Shown here one piece after another: positions 1-13,100 of a DNA stretch of 64,000 bases. Position 1 is the first letter of the stretch. Each line of letters begins with the position of its first letter. The notes below the pieces were generated by a model. That model did no database searches and was not told where the DNA came from. It saw only the letters and a list, made by a program, of their open reading frames with translations. Source of the stretch: Kingdonia uniflora (lineage: Eukaryota; Streptophyta; Magnoliopsida; Ranunculales; Circaeasteraceae). The position numbers were made by a program, and so were the translations under genes. The stretch is from contig JACGCM010002205.1 in the NCBI GenBank assembly GCA_014058105.1, positions 3,224,001 through 3,288,000 on the forward strand, read 5' to 3'.

Positions 1-727
1 CGTTCAAAAAGGGCCAAATAGTCTTGTAAGATAGCTTTGGTAGTCCAAGCTATAGTTGTAGAACCGTTCCTACAAAAAATCAAATTACCTCAGCATCGGT
101 TTCAATGACAACCCTCTGAATCCTGTGCTCCTGTGCCCAAAGAATATCGTCCAGGACCGCTAATGCCTCGCCTTCTTCACTATACGCAAATCGGCGGGAA
201 GAAACTCGAGCTGCACCAAAAGAATTGTGAGTATCACGGATAACTAGACCCATGTGATTAAAAAGTTTATCTTTACAGAAAGAGGCAACAACATTTATTT
301 TTTCCCAGCCCATAACCAGAGGAACCCAAGAAACCTTGATATCAAGCCGTTTAGACCGAAAGATCGGTTCATTAGAAAACATTTTATTAATGGTCAAAGA
401 AAGACGGGACGGGTCGGGCCTAGTAAATTGAAAAACCCACGCACAACGTGCCTTCCAAATCAATCAATACAAAGAGAAAGCCACCCATATATCTCGGTCA
501 ATAGGCCAGTCTGGAGGAGGCGAGATCCACATCGTAATCCACTCCTGAGGAAAGAGATGGGAAAACGCGTGGAGCATTCCCCTAAAGGCCGTACCAAACC
601 AAACCGCCTGCGTAAACGGACAGACCAGAAAGAGATGGTGCAGGGTCTCCACGGGGGCCAAACACAAAGGGCACGATCTATCATCTAAGGCTAACTGCTC
701 ACCAATCTTATCCCGACAAGGGACCAA
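1..727 (-). pseudogene. LINE ORF2 C-terminus: zf-RVT and RNase H
   Basis: The first part (727-464) has the zf-RVT pattern seen after plant LINE reverse transcriptases: CPLC, nine residues, then HLFLVCPF. The second part (463-80) matches the RVT_3 type of RNase H, with GLVIRDTHNSF, EGEALAVLDDI and a final VVIETDAEVI. The family usually has an Asp in the first strand, in an NVDAS-like motif. Here the frame reads INVVASF, so that metal-binding Asp is gone. Frame changes separate the blocks. RNase H would normally remove RNA from the RNA-DNA hybrid during reverse transcription. The domain runs to the window edge. Confidence 0.85.
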
Positions 728-1342
728 ATCCCGGAGACATTTTCAGGCAAATAATTAGGCTCTAGGAGTGGCCTTATTATGCCACAATTTCAGCAAGAGA
801 TAAGGGGTACTCACCACAGGCTCTATCTGATCCCCCGTCATCAACATACGATAAGTCGATTTTATGGAAATTTTGCCATCCTTAGAAGGGTACAACTTCA
901 ATTCGTCCACGTCACCCACCCTTGGGAGAAGGATATGGGTAATAAGGTCGGCCATGGCATTATCGCACCAAACAAATAATTTTGCACACCACCAGGAACG
1001 CCTCACCGGATCAATAAAATGACTCACCCACTAGGGTCGGTTCTCCAACAGAGCCGCACCCCTCGGAGTCAGTTTCCAGCCCGGAATCGAAGGGAACCAA
1101 TTGTCCATCCAAAAATGGATATGTAGACCCGTCCGAACCTGCCAGCAAGAAAAGTTGTTAACCGTCGCAATCATAGATTGGACGCTACACCAAGTCCAGG
1201 ACGAGTCCGCTTTTGGCCGGGCCTGCAGGATGGTACAGTCGGGAAATATTTAGCCTTAAGGACTTGTCCCCATAAGTCGTCCATCTTCCGGTGAAGCCGC
1301 TAGACTAATTTGGAAAGGCGTACCTTATTAGTCACCCCCGCT

Positions 1343-2925
1343 TCACGAATACCCAGACCCCCTTCGCGCTTCGGACGGTAGACTTCTTTCTATTTTTTTT
1401 AAGTACAACGACTTCTGAGCGTCTGGCCCTTTTCCCCACCAAAAGTTACGTTGAAGACCATTAATAGTTTTATAAGTAGCCTTCGGTAAGGCAAAACAGG
1501 ACATCTGGTACGTCTGGATAGCCGAGGTCATAGATTTGATAAGAACCGCTTGTCCCGCCTGGGAAAGAAGTTTACCGCGCCAGGATTGCAACCGAGTAGC
1601 GATGCGATCTTCAATACATTGGAAAGCATGAGCTTTGGAGCGAGCAAAGAAGAGGTTAGTCCCCAAGTATCTTTCATCCAGGGGCATAATCTTCACCTTA
1701 AGGAGACGGGTAACCAGGCGACCAAAACGAGGGGGAAGATTCTTACTAAAGAAGACTCCAAATTTAGCCAAATTAAGCTGTTGACCAGTCGCCACACAAA
1801 ATTTATCGAGGATAGATTTCATCTCGTGCGCTTCATCAAGATCAGCACGATAAAAAAGAAGACAACCATCCGCAAACAACAGGAAACTTTGATCCCATGG
1901 ATCTTCCTTTCCACCTCCTTAACCCCCAACACCCGCGACAGGCCTTCTATTAATATAATAAAGAGGAAGGGGGACAGGGGGTCTCCCTGCCGAAGACCGC
2001 GAGTAGGGGTAATAAGACCATGGGCAGACCCATTAATCAAGACAGAATACCGAACCGTGGAAATGTTCTGCTCTATTCACTGGCACCACCGCGGATAAAA
2101 CCCAAGGGATGCCATAGATTGAATCAAAGTACTCAATTCGATTCGGTCATAAGCTTTAAGCATGTCTAGCTTGACGCCCATAAAGCCGGAACGGCCCTGC
2201 TTACGCTTCATGGTGTAAATGCTCTCATGGGCCACCAAAACATTATCCAAAATTTGGCGACCACTCACAAAATCCCCTTAGAAGGGGGAGATAATCTTAT
2301 CAAGGAGGGGTTTCAGACGAGAAGAAAGGATCTTGGAGATAATTTTATAAAACACGTCACACAGACTAATCGGACGAAAATCCCTGGGATGAGCCTTAGC
2401 ACCATTCTTTGGGATCATAACCACATGTGTGGCGCTGATGTGCTTGGGCATAAAGCCAGAAGCAAAGAAGGTAGCAATCAAGTTACAAATATCAAGACCC
2501 ACAACATCCCATGAGTACTAAAAGAACAGCGCAGGGAAGTCATCGGGACCCGAGGCTTTATAAGGCCCAATATTATCGAGAACTGCCTTGATCTCTTCTG
2601 GGGTGACCTCTCGTAAACGGGATTGATTATCCTCCGTCGTAATACACGGACTAAAGTTCTAAAGGAAATCCGGAATGCCCACAGGATTGGAAGTTTGGTA
2701 ATTCTGGGCCATATCCCGAAGGAATATCTGCCTGATCTCCCTCGTATCCGAGATCCATAGCCCGTTCTCATTTTTAAGCCAGTCAATGGAATTTTTCTTC
2801 CGTTGAGAAAGGGTTTGCATATGAAAGAATTTAGTGTTCCTATCCCCCTCTACCCAACTCACACGAGATTTTTGACGCCAAAGCATTTCCTCCCTCATCT
2901 GGATTTCCTCTAACTCCCCCAACAA
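1343..2925 (-). pseudogene. LINE ORF2 reverse transcriptase domain, broken
   Basis: Successive minus-strand blocks give the LINE RT landmarks. These are a pre-RT stretch at 2925-2659 with SRVSWVEGDRNTKFFH, then FRPISLCDVFYKIISKIL (2502-2278), then VKLDMLKAYDRIE (2268-2077), then TPTRGLRQGDPLSPFLF (2040-1819). The thumb side follows at 1879-1343, with QLNLAKFGVFFS and RYLGTNLFF. The catalytic box reads FADG instead of the usual FADD, so the second catalytic Asp has been replaced by Gly. At least four frame changes or stops separate the blocks. The enzyme normally copies LINE RNA at a nicked target; this copy cannot. Confidence 0.9.
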
Positions 2926-3255
2926 GTCCCGCTCACGAGAAGTGGTCTCCTCATCAAAGGGAAGGGACTGGATTTAAGAAATCTATGATTTTAGCGCTAC
3001 AAGTCTACTAAGGACGTGACCATTTTTTTTTGTTCTAGGTCCTAAAGCCAGCTTTCGTGTTTAAAATTTTTCCTTTGACCAGTTGGGCTGGGGAGCCTCG
3101 TTCCGAACTCTACCAGAGGTTTTGGATCAGGAGGGAGAATTGAGGTTCCCGAGTCCACATGGACTGGAAACGAAAGCATTTACCAATGGTCGAGAATTGA
3201 GGTAGAGTATCAAGGCATAACGGGGTATGGTTTGACCCTAAGGCAGGTAAATGAA

Positions 3256-3944
3256 AAACCTTAGCCTACGAAAAGATAAACATCCAATCAATATTAGCCA
3301 GACTCCGGTCCAGACATTCTTTGATATTGGCCCATCCCCGTCGACGATTATTCCAGGTAAAGGGATGCCCAACAAATCCCAGATCAATGAGGCCAGCTTG
3401 CTGTGTGACTTCCTTAACGAAAGCACTCTTAGTAGCTCGAAAGGGCTTACCCCCCAATTTACCCGCACTGTCAAAAATTGTATTAAAATCCCCCGTAATA
3501 AGCCACAGACCATCGTACCCACTAGCCGTGATTTCCACTAGGCGCCAGCTCTCATTCCTATCTTTCTGGTATGGACTACCGTCAAAAAAATTAGATCATC
3601 CAAGGAGTATCCGATGGCTCAGAGTTCACCATTGCATTAATAATATAATTATTACAAAAAACCATATCAAGAGAGATATTTTCTTTCCACAAGACACAAA
3701 TACCTACAGAGGGCCCTTTAACGCCAATAGCTGGTATATCTACCCAGTTGGGATAATTAAGATTACAAACCAAAATCTGCATTTCTGCAGTGGATCTTTT
3801 GGTTTCCGCTAAAAAAATAATATCCTCATTGGAGGATCGTATAAGCTCTTTCAGATGCCAAATTGCCGCCGGTCGACCCAAACCCTGACAATTCCATGAG
3901 ATAATAATCATAATGGCCCGGGTGGCATTCGCTGAGCCACTCAA
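3256..3944 (-). pseudogene. LINE ORF2 endonuclease domain (EEP family), broken
   Basis: This is the apurinic-like endonuclease at the start of LINE ORF2. The block 3944-3591 contains IISWNCQGLGRP, then DIIFLAETKRS, covering the N-terminal Asn and the catalytic Glu of the exonuclease-endonuclease-phosphatase fold. The block 3538-3266 contains WLITGDFNTIFDSA (the GDFN motif) and a downstream HPFTWNNRR stretch. The two blocks are in different frames, so there is at least one frameshift near 3540-3590. In live elements this domain nicks the target DNA. The stretch 2926-3255 is the linker to the RT and has no readable domain. Confidence 0.88.
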
Positions 3945-4057
3945 ACCCTAGCAAAAGGATCAAGTAAAAGATATGTGTGACGAATGTGCAGAAGGGAAAG
4001 GAAAAGGGAATTGCATACCTGACCGTGAGAAGGCTTGCGAGCACTGGCCAGAGGATA

Positions 4058-5558
4058 CTAAAATAGTATAGGCACCGCGGACAGAGGTGAATCAGTGCGC
4101 AACTGACGACGAACCACTCGAGATGAAACCGGAGGATACCCGATAGAGAGGCCAGTAGCCCGCCGAGTCTGGCGGGACCCCTGAGAACCTAAACCCCTGG
4201 TAGACGAACTCATCGTGCCAGCCTGACTATCCGCTAGTGGTAAGGCTCGGGGTAAAATTGGGACAAGCTGAAGCGCACCCGAACGACTATGGATCTGAAT
4301 ACGATCATCCCCCCAGCCACCACCAGATATTCGTTCAAAACCCGCTGGAAAATCATCAACACCCTTCTCATAATCAACAGGCTGCCCCCAAAACTGCTCA
4401 TCCGCCGCCACCAGTCCCCGACACTCAGAAGAAAGCCCTGTCACCTATAGGGTAAAGCGTTCATCTTCAAAAAATAGATGTTGCGTCTGACTCCCCCCAA
4501 TCAGACTCGCAAGATTATCGCGGCCTTCCGCCCCTACCCATCTCCGAGACCCTCCCACAGACGGGCCTACTCTATCCAAATCGGGGAGATCCTCAAAAGA
4601 TGCAAAATTTGCACCTTCCCGAAAAGGCGGTCAGTCAGGGGGATTCTCTTGTTCACCACCTTATACTGGCCTCCCTCGAGGGATCGGCTAACACTCCTGG
4701 TCCATCCGGCCCAAAATCGTTGTACCTTTTCCTTTATCGCGTCTGCTATGTCAGGGTGGTATCATCAGAGGGAGTACCCACTCCGCTTCCCCAAACGGTA
4801 CCATAACAGGTGATCGTGACCGGCGGGGAACCCGCTCAGTCTCCACTTGCTTGAAATTCGAATCTTGTCGAGCTGAAATAGCTAGGGGTTGTCCCCCCTT
4901 ATCCCCTAAAATCTCCTTCTCAAAAGGCGCGGAACATCCCGGCCCCCGGTGTCCCATCTTAAAACACCGCTCACAAAAATTTACCAAGGCTCATTCGTAG
5001 ATAGTTAAAAAAATGAGTGGGCTATTGGCCCATTCCACCAAAACTGCCGGTGGGAAGACCCCGTAAATGTCCATTACCACCCGAGCTCGGTAACCCTTTT
5101 TGGTAACCTGCCGGTTGTCAATATTCGGTACCGTTACCATCACTTGGCCCAGACTCTGCCCAAATGCATTGAGAAACTCAGGGGTGCCAAAGAACAGATC
5201 GGTAATGTCAAACCTTACCCAGAAAGGCACAAACTTGAATATCAAGGGTGCGATCGGGGTACGTGCCTTATAAGGTAGTAAAATAAAAACATGTCCATAA
5301 ATAGGGATTCCACGGTTGGTTCAACAACACAAAGTTATAATAACAAGCTGCCCGAAACTTAATAAGAAAATACAGCTTACCGCTCACAACCTGTTCAAAG
5401 AATTGGATATTTGCTGACGCCTCCATATTCCAAAAGCTTTTAAAGGCAGACACAATTTTTGTAAAACCCCGGTCCGTATCAAATGACATAGTACCTATCA
5501 GGGAAAAATGCCACCTAGCTTCTTCCGCACGGATACTCTCAATGGGGAGTTGAACCAC
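4058..5558 (-). pseudogene. LINE ORF1 (DUF4283-like with zinc knuckle), broken
   Basis: ORF1 proteins of plant LINEs bind the element RNA. The N-terminal part (5558-5268, then 5245-4991) looks like the DUF4283 region: RWHFSLIGTMSFDTDRGF, then FVPFWVRFDITDLFFGTPEF. The next block (4987-4751) carries a zinc knuckle, CERCFKMGHRGPGC, with CX2CX4HX4C spacing. The C-terminal block (4444-4058) is Ser, Gly and Arg rich and of low complexity. Stops and frame changes occur near 5260, 4990 and 4750-4450. The domain name is from memory of the family; the knuckle is seen directly. Confidence 0.82.
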
Positions 5559-5599
5559 TACCGCCCCTCAAGGTTTTCGGACGGTGAGGCATTCCATAC

Positions 5600-6990
5600 T
5601 ATTTACAAATTTATGCGTGACTGAGTAGGATGACATACCTGAGCCAAACTAATAAAGACAGAGCCAGAGAACACCACACTCCAACAGCCAAATACAGTAA
5701 AACCTCTCCCCTCTGCAGTAAACCTACCAAAAATAAACCCCTGTATAAACAGAAACCCGAGAACCACCACTATCACAAAAACTCTGGAAAAGAAAACAAA
5801 ACACACACCACCAAAGAATTCCCCTCGTTCCACATCTTACAGACCACCAACCATGAGGAAACCTCAGACAGCCACCAACACACCCTAAAGGATCGTACCC
5901 ACAGTCTACCCCATCACCCCAGGGCCTGAACCAAAGAAACGAGAACCACCACGCAGCACCCAAAAATAGACCCACTCTAGCTCAGAGAGAGAGAGAGAAG
6001 ATCAGTCACGCCATGCTCCCAAACCCAAACAAAGGAGTAGCAGAAACCAGAAGCACCCAAAATACGTATGAACAACACAGTGGGCTGGGGCGGCTTAAAG
6101 AAACAAAGGTACCGTCGTCCCAAAATGAGAGGAGAGGAGAAGAACCAACCTTTCATCACCCATGAGAGAACCCAAGAAAACCACAGTATAAATTTGGTTG
6201 CAATAGTACTAGCAACGTCTCCTCTTTGAAACAATGCCAACCGTCACGAATCAGGAGGGGGGCTAAAATGGGAAGGGAATAAAATATTAAAATCGACCAA
6301 AACCAACCAGAAAAACCAAAACATAACAAAGCTTTGTTCAAGATAGCAAAACCAGAACCACCATATACCAAGCCCAAGTCGTATGAGGCCCCACAGGCTC
6401 ACCCGAGGGTAGAACCAAAACAAACAACTCAAAGTTTACCTCGGCCCAAACCCACACACCCTAAAGCAAACCCACCCAAGCTCCAGCCTACCCATGAAAC
6501 AGAAAGCAGCTAACGGGTCCCAGGTGTTTTGTTTTGTTTTTTTTTTCTAGACGGAAATGCCCTTCAAACCCTCTTTACAATCACTTCAACCGACCAAAGA
6601 AAGGTCCAAACATACACCGGCATCAAACTGTAGCCGTTCCCGACCCCGTACTTATACCATTCCAGTTGGCTCCACCGACCAGTGCGCAGCCGTCCTCACA
6701 TGCGGAAAACCACAAAGAAAATGGGGGTCGAAAGCAGATGAAATCGACAGAGGAAAACCACAGAGGAGCAATATAAAGCAAAATAAATAGACACTAGAGG
6801 GAGGGAGGTGGGAAGAGAGGCTGCACAGCTGAAAGTGCCATCGAAACTCAAACGACGATCCTCGAAAATCCACAAGACCTGCACGGTCAGCCGAAATGAA
6901 ACCCCAAAACCGCGCGCTCAGACCGCAGAAGGAAGCCAAACAAAAACAAAAACGAAACGGGGCTAGGAGGGAAGGATATGCGAGGGTGAA
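5600..6990 (-). other. LINE 5' leader region
   Basis: No convincing protein is visible here, although short minus-strand ORFs rich in Phe, Trp and Gly exist. On the minus strand the sequence is G- and T-rich, compositionally continuous with the LINE and unlike the AT-rich CTC1 introns. Its position upstream of ORF1 suggests the LINE 5' untranslated region and internal promoter. A short (AG)n run is at 5983-5998 and a T run at about 6535-6547. The outer boundary is inferred. Confidence 0.55.
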
Positions 6991-7000
6991 ATAGGGGGTC

Positions 7001-7137
7001 CGGACTCTCTCTCTTTCTAGACAAAACCGGACTCTCTCTCTCTCTAGAAGCGGTAAAAATCAAAACTAGCTCTATATATTTTTCCCGCTCTCCTCAAAAC
7101 CCTAGCACTCAATTTCTCTCCAACAATTGATCTTATA
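7001..7137 (+). promoter_or_regulatory. CTC1 core promoter and 5' UTR with telo-box
   Basis: Just upstream of the CTC1 start codon are a CT-rich stretch with a repeated CCGGACTCTCTCTC motif (7000-7047), a TATA-like TATATATT at 7073-7080, and AAACCCTAG at 7097-7105. The last matches the plant telo-box (AAACCCTA), which is common near plant transcription starts. A TATA box about 25-30 bases before 7105 would place the transcription start close to the telo-box. The LINE 5' end lies directly beyond, so little original upstream DNA remains. Confidence 0.6.
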
Positions 7138-10100
7138 ATGGAACCCCCAAAACTCCTCTCCATTTCAGACCTCCTCCAACAATCTCTCCCTCTCACAGGT
7201 TCCTCTTCTCTCACTCCTCATTCTTCCAACAATACTCCATTTCAAACGAACTCTAATAATCCCCAACAACAATTGCATCTACAACAACGACCCTCAGCTT
7301 CTCTCGAAACCCAATTTCATCCAAATTCTTACCCCAGAATTCTAACCCCATTGAATCACCCTGTTCTGATTGTCGGTACGATTGATTTTCATGTCAATGG
7401 GAATTGCCCCATCTCGAAGTCAATGTCTAGTGGTTGCTTATCGTTCTCCGACGGTTCTGCTAGGGTTTGTTGCGCGGTTCTTGACTTAGACGATACTAAG
7501 ATTGTTGGTAAGAAAATTAATGTTTTTTCTTGGAATTTCATTCCGTTTAGTAGTAAATGTGGAAGCTTTTTGGAGATAATTAGATGGGGTCTTCCGGATT
7601 CTACTTGTAAACTTATCCGGTGTTCCGATGTTGGCGTTTACCCATTTGCTTCGTCGGCTCCATCTTCAGAGGGTTCTTGTGTTCATGGCAAATTGGGGTC
7701 CATTAGCCCTGTTTTAGTAGTTCCTTGTACAACTCAAAATCGTAAAGCTACGACCAGTTCTGGTGAAAATTCATCGGGTACTCAAAATTTGAGTGGATTT
7801 CTAGTGGAATTAATGGTCTGTAAGTGTAAATTAGTTAGTGGTGAAGTGGGAAATTGTCATTCTTTCACTAGTCCTGTTACGGTTTACTTCCTTGGATTGA
7901 CTTCACTATGGCATCCTATACTGTCGAAGATGCTAAGAAAGGTGATTTGCGTCACGGGGTTGAAGAAGAAGTTGGTTTTTATTGGGAATGAAGATTCTTA
8001 TTTGATGTTTGTAACGACAGAGAAATCTGTGTTGCGTATGCTCTCAACCCCTTTGGAAGATTTGGGATTTTTGAGACGGCTTGCGGTTACGGGACAAGGA
8101 GAGTGTAATACTTATAATGGAATTGTTACTGGCATTTATATGAATGGTATGGCTGTTGAGTTAGATGAGAAAGTGTGGCTTCTACTTACTGATAGGTTTC
8201 TTGCTCCACCACATCCAGTGAGAGTCGGCGCTCTTGTAAGTTTAACATTCTTATTTTTTTCTAGATCCGCACACACAAACAGACGCTTACTGTTAATGTA
8301 AATATATGCACATAGGTATGCACTTATAGCCTGCATATCAAAGTGGTATTTCGGGTCAAAAAGCATAGCACTCTTTGAGTACTGTGATAAGCGTGAAAAA
8401 CACTAAAGTAGTGCTAGTATACCCTCAGGCCTCAAGGGTGGAGTGAGTCGAATTCAAACGATTTGACTTCTCTACTTTTAGTAGTTACCCGGGTCATGTG
8501 TTATGCTCGAGTTGTGGATAGATTGATATGGAGAAGGAAGATGCATGTTTAAAGTTCCAAAGTTAAGAGGAAGAGAGATGAGGTTTTGAGAGAATAAACC
8601 AGATAGAATCAATTATCTTTATGATTAGAGTTTAGGAAGTTTTCCTTTGGTCGTTTGATACTAAAATAAGAGCTGACAGTTTTCATTTGGGCTTTAAGAG
8701 CTGGCCCATGGATTAAATGCAAGTGCGAACACAATTAATTGAGACATAGGGGTATGTTTGTCTTAAAGAAATGGATCACCCTTGCCATTGTATCTAAATG
8801 TAAAGTTCATTACAGTGTGAAGATACATATGAGATATATGGCGTTCATTACTTTCTTATTCACTGTTTTCTTGTAGATATCAGTGAGTAATGTTCACTTC
8901 ATTTGTCCAAAGTTTTCTTGGACTAGGACGCTTCTGCTTGGGGCTTGTTTTAAAAGTACAATCGCTGTGAAGTCATTTTCACCGCAGGAGTCTCAGTAAG
9001 CACTATTTTGTTAATAGAATCTTTCTTACTATAATTTGTTCTTACTTGTCACTAGAATTATTAAAGAGAAGTAATTATAGTTTCCTGTTTTAGGTCACAT
9101 ATCCGGGCTCATACTCAGAGTTTGTTGGGCAATTTTACCGATTCCTTGGTGTTTTCTGCTAGATTTTGGTAAGAAAAACATTTGAATGATTTTTGGATTT
9201 CCTTGTTTCTTATTTTTGATTGATTGATCTATATGATCGGGTTTCAGGTTATTACTTACAGTTTCATGTTTCAAGAAAAAGTTCGCTGGCATCTTCTCCG
9301 AAAAGGATATTCTAGGGTCGCAACGTGTAATTATTTTCTTGACATCTTATTGTTTTGGTTAGTCTAAAGCATAGATTATGGTTCATATCAAAGTCGAAGT
9401 TATTCTTCTGATCATCATTTTTATAATATTTTTGTTTAACGCGTGTCGTTCTTATTAAACTTCCTGCACACTTACAAACATTTGTGGTCCGCTAACAGAA
9501 AGAAGGTATGGCTCAGATGTATGCTAGCTCATTCTTGCCTTCTTGCGTGTTTCAACCTCGGGTAAATTGGCAATTTACAGTTACTTCAAAAGAAATCTTC
9601 TCGTACGATGACCTTCATTTTTTCAATGTTGTGTCTGGATTTATCACATATTAATGATTTCTATTTTATCGTAACAGCATGGAGTACTCAAAGAGTTTTG
9701 TAAGCATAATCTGTTTGGCTGTGGTAATGAACCAAGTTATTCCAATATAAAATTAGTAAGTTTCGAGTTATAAAATCATTCTTAGATATGAGTATGTGGG
9801 CAACATTCTTTAAGGCTCTGCTTGTTATGCCGGGAACACCTCCAAAAATGAAGGAATTCCCTTTATTTCTCTTGATTCAGCCGTTGCTAACCATTAGATC
9901 AAAGGAAATAAACAAAATTCCTTGATTTGTGGTATAAACGGGCCCTTCATAAAACTTCATGGGTATCTCCGGAAACTGCTCATATTTTGGTGAGCTTGAG
10001 ATAGTCTTGAATCTACTACTGAAAAATATTAATTTTAATGATTGGTTGAATATAATCTGATGATTTTCTTCTCAAACTTTAGGTGGTTCCCATCTCTAAT

Positions 10101-13100
10101 TTCATTAGCCATTGCGAAGCTTCCTGGGTAACCATGCTATTACAAAAGCAGCATGATTATGATAGCAGCCTTCGAACATGCGAAGGAAAATCCTATTACC
10201 GCTTGATTAGACAGATTATGTCGAGTGATGATTTTGGTGTTATTTTGATGGGGGCTCTACAAGTAAGTAAAGTTGTATTTATTCACTATGCACCCACCTT
10301 TCTAGCGTCACAACAAAAAATAAGTTTATTAATTTTACCCAAGGCTTTAAGTGTACGATCATGTAGCTGATTTGGATTTTGATAGTGAGCAACAGGAAGG
10401 GGGATGCAATTTAAATTATATATTGTTGTTGTTAGAGCAACAGACAATATATAATAGTGGTGAGAGTTATTAGTATTTAAAAGTCAAAAGAGTTATTAGT
10501 GTTCAAGTGTTTAAGAGTTATTGCATTTATTTGAGAGTTGTGAAGTCTTAAGGGTCTTATTTATAAGAGTTACGAAATGTAAGAATTAGTTTTTATGGTG
10601 AGAGTTAAAGAAGGTTAACAGTCTTTTGCTAAAAAGTTTTGTAGCCTAAAAATGCCTTTTGTAATGAAAGATTTTTTAGTTTTTTGATGTTCATTGAAAG
10701 AGCTTTGGAATGTTATCCAAACATATCTCTTGGTTTGATTGATTGAGTTTATCATCAAACCTTAGGAAAGTCGGGTTAATCATCAGTCGGATTCACCAAT
10801 TTGTTAGTATTTCATTTTTTGAATCGTGAAACACACTTCATTTCATAACGTGACGGCTTCTATTTTTGTTGATTCAATCAGCAAACCGATTCAGCTCTTC
10901 TCTTACGATATCTAGGATTTTTACTTTGGATTAGTTTTCAATTTGAAAACAGGGGTTTCCTTATTTATTTATTTATTTATTTTAGGATGTGATATGAGGG
11001 TTTCAATTTATTTTTTTGGAAGGCAAGCCGGTTTTATATAGGGATCCGTAACCCTGAGTTTCCAACCCCATGAGGTTTCAAAACAACCCTAAGGTCTGAA
11101 TTGCAGTATTGCCCCGATAGCTTCAATTTGTTCTTTGGTAAAGTTAGGGTTTCGATATGTTCTTGCCTCGATTTTCTTGTTTCGATTTGGCATAGATTTT
11201 GGTTGGATCTCTTCTTTATCGGTCATCAATGTAGGGGTTCGTTTTCCTTGCAGATTCATGGGTATGGCACTGTTTGATATTCAAGCTTGGAGTACTCGTT
11301 ATCTTTAACAAAACAATGCCCTACCTCAGTAAGATATATTGGGGGAGAGAGAACTTTTGGGGATAATGATACTGTCTGAATATTAGTGGTGCATGTTTTT
11401 TTTCTTTCTTTTTTATTATACACGAGTAAGCAATATTTGAGTGTTGAAAGAATACTATGATCAGGTTGGCTTGAAGGGTAAGGTTGAAAGTTGAAGAAAC
11501 CACTCTCGCATTGAAGTAACATCGGTAATGGTTTTAGCTTTAAAAAAACCCATTGGTTATGGTTCAGTTGAAACTTAAATGGTCGTGTAAGCTAGGGTTG
11601 TATTTGGTTCGGTTCGGTCCGGTTTTTTGTAAATAGAAACTTATAAGGTCGTGAAGTACACTGTACACCAGACCATGAGTCGGGGAGAGGAGAGTTAAAG
11701 TTAGGGGTCTGCAACCATAAAAATACTATATTGCTTCCCACCATGTACTGCCCCTTCTCCACTTCTCTCACATTCCTCCTACCTAAACGTGAGGAGGGGA
11801 AGGAGAAGTCCACCAATGGCGAAGGCAAGACGAGGGGTAAGAAGGAGAAGCTCACTAATGGCAAGGAGGTGCCATGGATATCAGCTGATGACAAAGGTAA
11901 CTTGTAGTTATAGATGGTGTACAATTACTTACGGCTTTCAAGCGTTGAAAGTAATTGCGTTTAACATCAATAATAATCTCCAAAATCGTGTGCATTATAG
12001 TCCGACTTTGGAGTAGATAATCCGGGTCTATATTATAATATTTATGGGAGGTATTGTTTTCTTATTTTTTGTTGAGCCTAATTTTATATATAGGCCGTAC
12101 TTCATTGTCTGGTGTAAATTAGGGGTTTGGAATCGAACCGACCACACGTATACTCTACTGACAGTACACAACATTTATTGTAAGGGAAAAAAAAAACAAA
12201 AAAAAACTGCAGCAGTTACATCATGTAATGTACACACATATTCATGGTTACATACAAATCTCAAAAAAAGAAGATGACCTTATATCATATAACAAATTTA
12301 TTACAAAAAAATATGCCCATTGCATAACATCTCAAGCATACACAGTGGATCAATTTATAGTGCCAACAGATCTTAACCATCTAAAAAAATATGCCCATTT
12401 TATAAGGCAAAACACAACACTAATGCGCGTGTCTCCAATGCTTTTTTTCCCAACAACAAAAGTTCTAAAAGTATTCCACAAATTGATTCCACCCTACAAA
12501 ACCTTGGCAACAAATAATGTTTAAAAAAAGTCGTATTAACAATTTATCGTAGAACTAAAAACAGAAAAATAAGGAGAAAATATGAGGAAAATAAAACATA
12601 CCATAGAGATTGTTAGTACAAGGGAATTTTTCGGATAAGAACAATCATCACTCCGTTGCTTTTAGTAATAAGAGATCATAACTTGTCAAATATGCATCAA
12701 AATTTTCTCTAAACTGTATTTATATTCTGTATTTATTTTCCGCCTGTCATAATAAAAAATCCAATCAGAGCATGCAAGTTCCATTACATACAACTTTTGT
12801 ACGTTCTAAAAATAGTAAATATGAATGATGGCAATGAATCCAATCAGAGGTTCAAAACATGATTTCAATGGGGCTTCCCCTCGAAGCACCCAGAGTGAAG
12901 TGGCAAGCACGTAATTTGTAGAACTGATGGAATAATGCGTTAAGGAAATCATGAAAAAATAGGTACAACACCCCACCATTGCGAAGGCTAATTATGTTAA
13001 AATAGACTAATTAATGAAGATTCATATCATCTTATTTGTACTACGGAGAAGAGAGAAACAAAGCATATTCTAGAAATGAATCAAACAATCGAGAGTGACA

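Larger units (their letters stand above)
1..6990 (-). mobile_element. L1-like LINE, decayed, 3' end outside window
   Basis: A non-LTR retrotransposon lies on the minus strand and reads from about 6990 down past base 1. In order it shows a GC-rich leader with no long ORF, an ORF1 with a CX2CX4HX4C zinc knuckle, and an ORF2 with endonuclease, reverse transcriptase, zf-RVT and RNase H. This order is the one known for plant L1 elements that carry an RNase H. Frameshifts and stops split both ORFs, so this copy cannot be autonomous. The poly(A) tail and one target-site copy would lie left of the window, so the insertion cannot be delimited. The 5' boundary is approximate; it is set where the sequence changes to CT-rich DNA just upstream of CTC1. 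Confidence 0.9.

Noticed and set aside
1..727. A free-standing plant RNase H gene
   Set aside because: It is continuous in order and strand with the LINE zf-RVT and RT and has lost a catalytic Asp.
10083..10370. Plus-strand ORF of 95 codons as a separate small gene
   Set aside because: Its first 180 bases are exon 7 of CTC1, bounded by an AG acceptor and GTAAGT donor; the rest is intron read-through.
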